A model generated the notes under the pieces. The model was not told the origin of the DNA. It did not search any database and saw only the letters and a program-made list of their open reading frames with translations. A stretch of DNA of 11,903 nucleotides from an uncultured delta proteobacterium (lineage in GTDB: Bacteria > RBG-13-61-14 > DRUE01): assembly GCA_903930515.1 (NCBI GenBank), contig CAIYYW010000367.1, positions 1 to 11,903 on the forward strand. The letters are read 5' to 3'. Both the position numbers and the translations under genes were made by a program. This document shows positions 1 to 5,449 of the stretch, piece by piece. Each line of letters opens with the position of its first letter. Position 1 is the stretch's first letter.

Positions 1-1057
1 ATCCCTTGGCCGCAATCACGTCCCAGAGCGCGGTGATGACATCCTCACCCTGGCTGGTTACCTTCATCTTCACCACCGGGTTGTAAAGCAGGTAGCGCCG
101 GTCCTCCAATGAAGCGGTGCGCTGGTAATCCGAGGCCCGCAGCGCCACCAGCTTCATGGCCACCAGCCGGGTGTAGGCATCGGTGAACATTTGCTTGACA
201 TGAGGAAAGTCGGTGACATGCATGCCGTAGAGCACGCGGTTGGCCGCGTGGCTGATCGCCTCGTAGAAGGCGTGGGTGGCGATCCCGATGGAAGCCCATC
301 CCAGGTTGTATTTGCCCACATTCACGGTGTTGAGCGCGGTGGAGAAAGCCTCTTCGCCCCGGACCAGGATCTCGGCGTCGGTGACGGGGTAGTCATGGAG
401 GGCGTAGTTGGCAACATAGTTCTGCGAGTCGCACACATTCTTGATCAACTCGTAACCGGGCTGCTTGAAGTTGGCCACGAAGAAGACATAATCCTTGGTC
501 CCCTCCACCTTGCCGAAGGTGCTGACCATGGCGGCCTCGTTGCCGTTGCCAATGTAGTATTTCTCTCCGTTGGCCACATACTTGCCCTCGCCCTTGGGGG
601 TAAGAAGCATATCGGTGGAGTAAACATCGGCGCCGTGGGTCCGCTCGGAAAGGCCGAAGGCGAAGATCCCGCCCTCCTGCAATGCCTTCGCCGCCTTTTT
701 CTTCAGCTCCTCGTTCTTGCTCATCCAGATCGGGCCCAGGCCCAGGATCGAGACCTGCCAGGTGTACCAGTAACCAAGCCCATAAAACGCGATGATCTCG
801 TTGAACTCGCAGTTGCGGTAAGTGTCCCAGCGCGTGTCCGGGTCGGCGCTGTACTTGGCCGGGGTCAGCAGGGTGGCAAAAATTTTGTTTTCCTTGATGA
901 AGTCGAGGTACTCCCGGTACCAGATCTTCTTCTGGTCGTCATCCTTTACGCTCTTCAATCCCTTCCTTTCAAAAAAATCCACGGTCTTTTGCATTATCTC
1001 CCGAGATTTCTCGTCAGGATATTTGCGAACCAGTTTTTTAGGATTCAATAACACCAT
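1..1057 (-). CDS. acyl-CoA dehydrogenase family protein, C-terminus cut by left edge
   Basis: FAD-dependent acyl-CoA dehydrogenase, expected to oxidise an acyl-CoA at the alpha-beta bond and pass electrons to an electron-transfer flavoprotein in the cytoplasm. The frame is open from the ATG at 1057 to the left edge, so 352 codons are visible and there is no stop. An N-terminal helical domain (about residues 1-125) precedes the flavin/substrate segment GLSERTHGADVYST (135-148), the counterpart of the usual TEPxAGSD motif, and GEKYYIGNG (164-172), the counterpart of the KxWITN strand. Helical sequence follows (245-352) as in the C-terminal domain. The His-Gly-Ala-Asp version is typical of a longer, divergent ACAD branch, so the full protein may exceed 500 residues (inference). 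The start is set by GGAGG seven bases upstream and an extended -10 promoter at 1091-1096. The catalytic Glu region cannot be confirmed because the end is missing. Substrate unknown. Confidence 0.9.
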   Translation of the reverse strand, partial: MVLLNPKKLVRKYPDEKSREIMQKTVDFFERKGLKSVKDDDQKKIWYREYLDFIKENKIFATLLTPAKYSADPDTRWDTYRNCEFNEIIAFYGLGYWYTWQVSILGLGPIWMSKNEELKKKAAKALQEGGIFAFGLSERTHGADVYSTDMLLTPKGEGKYVANGEKYYIGNGNEAAMVSTFGKVEGTKDYVFFVANFKQPGYELIKNVCDSQNYVANYALHDYPVTDAEILVRGEEAFSTALNTVNVGKYNLGWASIGIATHAFYEAISHAANRVLYGMHVTDFPHVKQMFTDAYTRLVAMKLVALRASDYQRTASLEDRRYLLYNPVVKMKVTSQGEDVITALWDVIAAKG

Positions 1058-1090
1058 GTCCACACCTCCAATTTTAATAGTGACCCAACC

Positions 1091-1096
1091 ATTATA
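1091..1096 (-). promoter_or_regulatory. extended -10 promoter of the acyl-CoA dehydrogenase gene
   Basis: On the minus strand the sequence reads TGCTATAAT: a perfect -10 hexamer with the TGn extension. No good -35 is present 16-18 bp upstream (GGCGGT or GCGGTG), which suits an extended -10 promoter. The start would fall near 1084, giving a leader of about 27 nt that contains the GGAGG ribosome site. This separates the gene from the serine hydrolase upstream. Confidence 0.6.
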
Positions 1097-1270
1097 GCAG
1101 AAACATCGTTTTCACCGCCACTCCGTCTGGCTCGCCGCAACCTCACAGCATAACTATTTTTCGCCATTACCCTTTTCCTCCTGGCCCGAAGCGGCCCAAT
1201 CTATCTTCCATTGATCTAATCGTCAGCATAAATGGATTTTTCACCCGCCACGGTCCGGCAATTTCCACTC

Positions 1271-1437
1271 TGGTTCAGCGGGAAATGAGAAGTCCCGCTT
1301 TTCCTTAGCGACCAAGGCTTGCCTGCCCACACCTTTGTTTCCGCCCTGTGGGCGGAGTTTTTTTCAGGTGCGTCCCGCCGGATTATCCCTTGGCGGGTTG
1401 CCCCCCCGGCAGAGCCGCCTCCAAATTCACCCGACAT
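1271..1437. repeat. structured dispersed repeat, copy A (short form)
   Basis: About 167 bp nearly identical to 3140-3376, apart from a 70-nt segment present only in copy B (absent between 1368 and 1369 here). It contains three predicted stems: AGCGGGA/TCCCGCT (1277-1283 with 1293-1299, 9-nt loop); CCGCCC/GGGCGG (1341-1346 with 1350-1355) followed by seven T; and CCCGCC/GGCGGG around an inner GGAT/ATCC. I see no terminal inverted repeats or target duplication and no open frame worth calling. Both copies lie in intergenic DNA in the same orientation. The element type is not recognised: it could be a REP/MITE-like non-autonomous element, an RNA-structure element or a mobile terminator. Confidence 0.85.
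1341..1364 (+). terminator. intrinsic-terminator-like hairpin in repeat copy A
   Basis: A 6-bp all-G/C stem CCGCCC-TGT-GGGCGG is followed after two bases by seven T (1358-1364) on the plus strand. The form is that of a Rho-independent terminator, but all neighbouring genes run on the minus strand. It would therefore stop plus-strand transcripts: antisense RNA, or an RNA starting in or near the element. Copy B has the same structure at 3211-3234. Confidence 0.55.
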
Positions 1438-1686
1438 ATTTTGATTAAGCTCCCTCGCTTTTCCAAAAGAACAGGGTGAAGCCTCCGTTCCGATACCATT
1501 TCCATTTGGAGAAACAAAAAAGTTTTTCATTCTTTAGCCCGCGTTTTTTTAGAATTCAAAATTGTCCCGATCACGACTGGAAAATTTCACGCTAAAACCT
1601 GTCTTAAAGCAAGCCCCGTAAGGATATTTAAGCAGCATGAGGATTCCCTTTATCAATCTGTAATCGAATGTTCATTTCGCAGCGGC

Positions 1687-3117
1687 TTAGTTCGGCATAG
1701 CTTTCAAGATGTTCGCTACGAAATAGTCGTGGTCCCAATTCTTTTCTTCGTCGAAAGTCTGGCCGAGCCGGACGATGATGGTTTTCCGCGACGGGACTAT
1801 GGTTATGAATTGCCCTTCATGTCCCCATGTGCTGTAGATGTCGGCAGGGCAGTTTGGCAGCCACCGGTCTTTTCCTTCGCTGTTCAACCAGAATTGCGCG
1901 CCATATCCCTGGTATGTTGAAGTCGGCGTGCGGGTGTATTGCACCCAACCCTCGGGCAGAATTCTTTCTCCGTTCCAGACGCCGTCGTTGTAATAAAGGA
2001 GGCCGAACCTGGCCCAGTCTCTCGCGGTGGCGTACATAAATCCGGCCCCGACCATCGTGCCGGACGGGTCGGGCTCGATCAATGCGCTGCGCATGCCCAG
2101 CTTATGGAATAACTCCCTGCGAGGGAAGGACAGATAGTCCTGGAAAGAGCCTCCCACCGTCTCTCGGATTATGCGCGACAATAGCATGGTGGTTCCGCTC
2201 GAATATGAAAATTTCTCGCCGGGATTGGCCGCGAGGGGTTTTTGGGCGGCAAATGCCGCCATGTCTCTCGTGGTAAAATACATAAAGCCCGCGTCCGTGT
2301 CCGGATTCTCCTCATAATCCTCCTGGAACTCGAGACCGCTGCTCATGCGAAGAAGCTGATCGGTTGTTATCTTCCCGCGCGGGTCGCCTGGAGTCTTCCA
2401 TTCGGAAACTGAAGCGGGTTTGTAAATATCCAGCTTCCCCTCACGGACCAGCACTCCGATCAACGCGCTGGTAACGCTTTTGGTCATCGACCACCCTAAA
2501 AAGCGAGTTTCTTTTGAATACCCACTCGCATATCGTTCGGCGACTATTTGCCCGTCGTACAATACGATCACGGCCCGCGTTCTGACCGGGTGCTCCGTTT
2601 CGTGTTCGCTGAAAGCCCAATCCAACGCGCGCTCTAATTGCTTCTCGTCGATTGCAACGGCGGTGGACGATTCGGACGAGACATCCCCCATCGGCCACGG
2701 AGAATTTTCATTGTTCGCTGGAGGAGCAGGAAGCGCAACATCGCATTCCTTCCTGAACTCATCCTCCGATGAATCAATCACAAGGGTGCAGCCGCAATCA
2801 CCCCGGTAAAGAGCAGTTTGCCTGAAAAGGAAACCAAAAACATAAGCGTCAACGGATTTTTCTTCATAATTGACCCGGCCGCGAATCATGTTGTTCCGCA
2901 TCAGCTCAAGGTCCTCGTTCCAGAGTGAATCGGGTTGGCGTCCCGACACAAAAACACCGGAACAAAGCATTTTGGCGGCGTATCCCGTGCCGATAGGCGC
3001 GCTCCTTAATAGGGTTCGGATGTCATAATCTTTGGGCGCAAAAAGTATCATTGCGATCAACCCCAAAAAGAGAAAGACCAAAACCAACCCAATGATTTTT
3101 ATCTTGTTTTTAATCAT
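1687..3117 (-). CDS. membrane-anchored serine hydrolase, class-C beta-lactamase family
   Basis: A 476-residue member of the beta-lactamase/penicillin-binding-like family (PF00144; CubicO/6-aminohexanoate-dimer hydrolase type), acting as a serine amidase, esterase or peptidase, probably in the periplasm. Residues 7-27 form one hydrophobic anchor with a short basic N-terminus. An N-terminal region of about 125 residues with Cys52, Cys108, Cys110 and Cys125 precedes the catalytic domain. The active-site SxxK motif is S210-M-T-K213, the Y-x-N position reads Y305-S-S, and the third motif is GHEG (His433). Asn is missing from the second motif, as in many esterase or amidase members, so beta-lactam resistance is unlikely. 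The ATG is preceded by AAGGAG only two bases away and by GGGGAG at 10 bases. It lies 22 bp after repeat copy B and no clear promoter was found. The natural substrate cannot be inferred. Confidence 0.9.
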   Translation of the reverse strand: MIKNKIKIIGLVLVFLFLGLIAMILFAPKDYDIRTLLRSAPIGTGYAAKMLCSGVFVSGRQPDSLWNEDLELMRNNMIRGRVNYEEKSVDAYVFGFLFRQTALYRGDCGCTLVIDSSEDEFRKECDVALPAPPANNENSPWPMGDVSSESSTAVAIDEKQLERALDWAFSEHETEHPVRTRAVIVLYDGQIVAERYASGYSKETRFLGWSMTKSVTSALIGVLVREGKLDIYKPASVSEWKTPGDPRGKITTDQLLRMSSGLEFQEDYEENPDTDAGFMYFTTRDMAAFAAQKPLAANPGEKFSYSSGTTMLLSRIIRETVGGSFQDYLSFPRRELFHKLGMRSALIEPDPSGTMVGAGFMYATARDWARFGLLYYNDGVWNGERILPEGWVQYTRTPTSTYQGYGAQFWLNSEGKDRWLPNCPADIYSTWGHEGQFITIVPSRKTIIVRLGQTFDEEKNWDHDYFVANILKAMPN

Positions 3118-3139
3118 GTCTCCTTTTCTCCCCCTGTCT

Positions 3140-3376
3140 TGGTTCAGCGGGAAATGGAGAAGTCCCGATTTTCCCTAGCGACCAAGGCTTGCCTGCCCAC
3201 ACCTTTGTTTCCGTCCTTCGGGCGGAGTTTTTTTCAGGCATGAAGGGAATGATCGAGCCGAAGGTTTTATCAAGGCGGGGTAGAATGGCCTCCCCGTCCT
3301 CTTCCCGATGCGTCCCGCCGGATTATCCCTTGGCGGGTTGCCCCCCGGCAGAGCCGCCTCCATTTCACCCTGCCAT
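3140..3376. repeat. structured dispersed repeat, copy B (long form)
   Basis: Second copy of the element at 1271-1437. The left arm (3140-3238) and right arm (3309-3376) match copy A with few changes, and a 70-nt segment at 3239-3308 is extra. That segment has its own inverted repeats (CGGGG/CCCCG, and outer GGGAA/TTCCC). The element nearly fills the gap between two minus-strand genes: it ends 21 bp after the flavoprotein stop and begins 22 bp before the serine hydrolase start. Its frames (for example minus strand 3175-3363) have no ribosome site and are not called. It may lie in the 5' leader of the serine hydrolase if the genes are co-transcribed. Confidence 0.85.
3211..3234 (+). terminator. 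intrinsic-terminator-like hairpin in repeat copy B
   Basis: Stem CCGTCC-TTC-GGGCGG with a T-tract at 3228-3234 on the plus strand. Relative to copy A one pair changes from C-G to U-G and the loop changes from TGT to TTC, so pairing is kept. It faces against the flanking minus-strand genes. Confidence 0.5.
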
Positions 3377-3397
3377 TTGGGGTGATGGATTTAAAAA

Positions 3398-4999
3398 CTA
3401 CTTCCCTTGTTTGAGGATTTTATCCGCCGCCATAATTCCCGAGACCAGGACTGCGGACTGGCCTCCGGCCGGGAAGGTCCAGGCCCCGGCCAAATACAAG
3501 TTCTTGATCGGCGTCTCCTGCCCCAGCCTCTTCATCAGGCTCTGATCAAGGGTATTATCCCACCCGAAGATGGTGCCGCCCGGGTTCAGGGTGAAGTGTT
3601 CCATGGTCCGGGGAGACCCGACCTCGAAAACCTTGAGATGCTTGCTCAGATCGGGCAGGTATTTCTCCGCTCTTTTCACGAAGATCATGCCGGTCTGATT
3701 TTTTAGCTCGGTGTATTTCTGATAGTCCTCCTTTTCGTGCCAGCCGTTTTGCCAGTCGTAGGGCAGGATGGCCGTGATGACGATCACATTATGCCCCGCG
3801 GGAGCGACCTTGGGATCCACCACGCTGTAGTTGAGAATGGCGAAGGGGGAATGATCGGGATCGCCCTTCTTGAACATGGCGAAATTCGCCGCCTGATCGT
3901 AGGTTACATTCTCGAAAATCTCGTGGATGCCGCCCGGGAAGTACTCGCGGTAATCCTTGTCCACCCCCATGTACACCTGGAAGCAGGAGAGTCCGATCTT
4001 CATATTCTCCACCCGCTTGACATAATCCGGGGGCAGGTATTCCTTGCCGACCATCTGGAAGAGGGTGGCGGGGGCGTTGGCGTTGGACACTACATACTTG
4101 CTGCGGAACTCCTGGCCGTCCTTGGTCTTAACCCCAACCGCCTTGCCGTTCTCAATGATAATCTTGGTGACCAGGGTCTGGAGCAGGATTTCCCCGCCGT
4201 TCTCCTTGATGACCGCGGCCAACGCGTTTGACACGGATTGCGATCCTCCCTCAAAGTAGTAATACCCGCCCCGGTGGTACGAGTTCCACATCATGGCAAA
4301 CACGATGGCGGGCACATCGTCCGGGGAGGCCCCAAGGAACCCGGCGAGTTGGGTCAGGACCGCCAGGAGCTTCTGGTCATGGGTGTGCTGGTCCAGGAGC
4401 TTGGAGAGAGACTTGTTCCAGTAGCTGGCAATGACAAAATAGCACAGCGGGTCCTCGGCCAATATCTTCATGGCCTGACTGTATCTCCCGCCCTGGAGGT
4501 CGAGCAGGCTGGCCATGCCGTTGTTGATTTGATCCAGGTCCTTGAAAAAACCCGCGATCCCCTTGACCTCCCGGGGAAACCTTTCCTTGAGCATGGCTTC
4601 GTATTGGTTCACATCCGCCGGGACATTGATGGTAAAGTCCGGAAAGACGGCGCGGTACATAGGGTCGAGCTTGATCGGCTTAACCTTGTTCAGGATCCCC
4701 ATCTCGGCAAAGGTGGGAATATTCATCCCGGTCTTCGGGTCGAGACCGTCCATGGCGTGGAGCGAAACCTCAAAGGTGTAGTCGCCGCGCTCAAAGCTGG
4801 TCATATAGCCGCCGACCTTGAAATGCTGTTCAATCACCAGCACCTTCATCCCGTTTTGCGACAGCCTGGACGCGGCGGCCAGCCCGCCTCCGCCCGCGCC
4901 GATCACGACCACATCATAGGTCTTGACCCCGGCCTTAAGCCCCGCCGCCGGCAGGCATAGACCCAACGCCATCAAGCAACTCATCAACATTCTCTTCAT
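3398..4999 (-). CDS. CrtI/RetSat-like FAD-dependent oxidoreductase with signal peptide
   Basis: A 533-residue flavoprotein of the phytoene desaturase/carotene isomerase/retinol saturase superfamily, whose members saturate, desaturate or isomerise polyene or other lipid-like substrates. The N-terminal 23 residues look like a Sec signal peptide (basic MKR, hydrophobic core, possible cleavage after LKA); there is no twin-arginine motif. The dinucleotide-binding fold follows at once: VVVIGAGGGGLAAASRL (30-46) with G34-x-G36-x-x-G39, and the ribose-binding acid E57 in LVIEQ. The C-terminal FAD motif is LYLAGAWTFPAGG (501-513). Length matches the family. The ATG has GGAAGGG five bases upstream. Repeat copy B follows the gene. 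No isoprenoid or carotenoid gene is in the window, so the substrate is unknown, and annotation as a true phytoene desaturase would be unsafe. Export of a flavoprotein without a Tat signal is odd. Confidence 0.88.
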   Translation of the reverse strand: MKRMLMSCLMALGLCLPAAGLKAGVKTYDVVVIGAGGGGLAAASRLSQNGMKVLVIEQHFKVGGYMTSFERGDYTFEVSLHAMDGLDPKTGMNIPTFAEMGILNKVKPIKLDPMYRAVFPDFTINVPADVNQYEAMLKERFPREVKGIAGFFKDLDQINNGMASLLDLQGGRYSQAMKILAEDPLCYFVIASYWNKSLSKLLDQHTHDQKLLAVLTQLAGFLGASPDDVPAIVFAMMWNSYHRGGYYYFEGGSQSVSNALAAVIKENGGEILLQTLVTKIIIENGKAVGVKTKDGQEFRSKYVVSNANAPATLFQMVGKEYLPPDYVKRVENMKIGLSCFQVYMGVDKDYREYFPGGIHEIFENVTYDQAANFAMFKKGDPDHSPFAILNYSVVDPKVAPAGHNVIVITAILPYDWQNGWHEKEDYQKYTELKNQTGMIFVKRAEKYLPDLSKHLKVFEVGSPRTMEHFTLNPGGTIFGWDNTLDQSLMKRLGQETPIKNLYLAGAWTFPAGGQSAVLVSGIMAADKILKQGK

Positions 5000-5090
5000 T
5001 TTTTCCCTTCCTTTTCCCGTGGTTTAAGGCGGCCCCTTCTATTGAGCCAGAACCTCATCAGATAATAATCGTGATGCCGTCACCCGGGTA

Positions 5091-5114
5091 AATTACCATT
5101 TAACAACGGTAATT
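5091..5114. promoter_or_regulatory. inverted repeat, possible operator
   Basis: Perfect 7-bp arms AATTACC and GGTAATT are separated by 10 bp, about 100 bp upstream of the flavoprotein start. Arms centred 17 bp apart would suit a dimeric regulator, but no regulator gene is in the window. It could also be a chance palindrome in AT-rich DNA. Confidence 0.35.
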
Positions 5115-5372
5115 GCAAAATGGAAATACCGGCCGCGGTATCGCGGAACAGGCGCGTTTAAACCAAGCTCCGCCATTTTCCCCTGTTCATTCCAGCCTCC
5201 CTCCGTAATCAATAGCCGCCATTTTATATCACGCGCTCGGCTCGACCCCGAAGGGATCGTGGATCCAACCAGTCAAGTCCCGACCGGTAAAGAGGTTGAG
5301 GATTCGGGCCGCAAAGTCATCCCTCTGCGTTACCGGATGCTTTTGAATATCGGCAACTTCGTTCAACCGATT

Positions 5373-5401
5373 TTTAAAAGCCTTTGATGCTATGATACAA
5401 T
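5373..5401 (+). promoter_or_regulatory. probable promoter of the tandem LolA/DUF1571-like gene
   Basis: The best reading is TTTAAA (5373-5378), a 17-bp spacer and TACAAT (5396-5401). An alternative is the overlapping extended -10 TGCTATGAT ending at 5396. Either puts the start near 5403-5408 and a leader of about 45 nt before the ATG at 5450. Both readings are imperfect. Confidence 0.45.
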
Positions 5402-5449
5402 CTTCCCGAATCCCTTGATTGCGCTGTGGACCTGGGGGGAGGAGCAGAG

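Larger units (their letters stand above)
1058..1686. other. 629-bp intergenic region containing repeat copy A
   Basis: The gap lies between the 3' end of the serine hydrolase gene (1687) and the start of the acyl-CoA dehydrogenase gene (1057). It holds the promoter at 1091-1096 and repeat copy A at 1271-1437. A stop-free minus-strand frame at 1216-1530 is mostly repeat sequence, has no convincing ribosome site and looks like no protein I know, so I do not call it a gene. The AT-rich stretch 1438-1686 shows nothing I can name, and no terminator is evident just after the serine hydrolase stop. Confidence 0.7.
5000..5449. other. 450-bp divergent intergenic region
   Basis: The region lies between the divergent flavoprotein gene (minus, start 4999) and the tandem-domain protein gene (plus, start 5450), so it should hold both promoters. 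Visible are an inverted repeat at 5091-5114, a hairpin TACCG-GCCG-CGGTA at 5127-5140, a GTGA-N5-TCAC dyad near 5081-5093, and a plus-strand promoter at 5373-5401. Frames are open on both strands at about 5230-5390. The minus one ends at 5229 and contains NLFTGRDLTGW, faintly like the start of a DUF1080 domain. Neither has a ribosome site or ATG that would justify a gene call. I found no convincing promoter for the flavoprotein gene. Confidence 0.6.

Noticed and set aside
191-1051. Plus-strand open frame of 286 codons
   Set aside because: It is antisense to the clear acyl-CoA dehydrogenase reading frame, which simply lacks a stop inside the window.
1271-1437. Integron attC site or riboswitch
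   Set aside because: The repeat has no GTTRRRY/RYYYAAC core pair and no riboswitch consensus that I recognise; repeat copy A is 213 bp from the next start with a separate promoter in between.
1216-1530. Minus-strand open frame of 104 codons
   Set aside because: It lies mostly within repeat copy A, has no good ribosome site, and its low-complexity translation matches no family; the matching part in copy B is disrupted by the 70-nt segment.
1687-3117. Antibiotic-resistance beta-lactamase
   Set aside because: The family motif is present, but the Y-x-N Asn is missing, there is a membrane anchor and a Cys-containing N-terminal region, and no AmpC-like context; a general serine hydrolase is the safer call.
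3175-3363. Minus-strand open frame of 62 codons
   Set aside because: It lies entirely inside repeat copy B, in a frame not kept in copy A.
3365-3385. Terminator for the flavoprotein gene (TCACCC/GGGTGA stem)
   Set aside because: There is a 6-bp stem with a 9-nt loop but no T-tract on the minus strand, so it is not called as an intrinsic terminator.
4238-4960. Plus-strand open frame of 240 codons
   Set aside because: It is antisense to the flavoprotein gene, which carries both FAD motifs.
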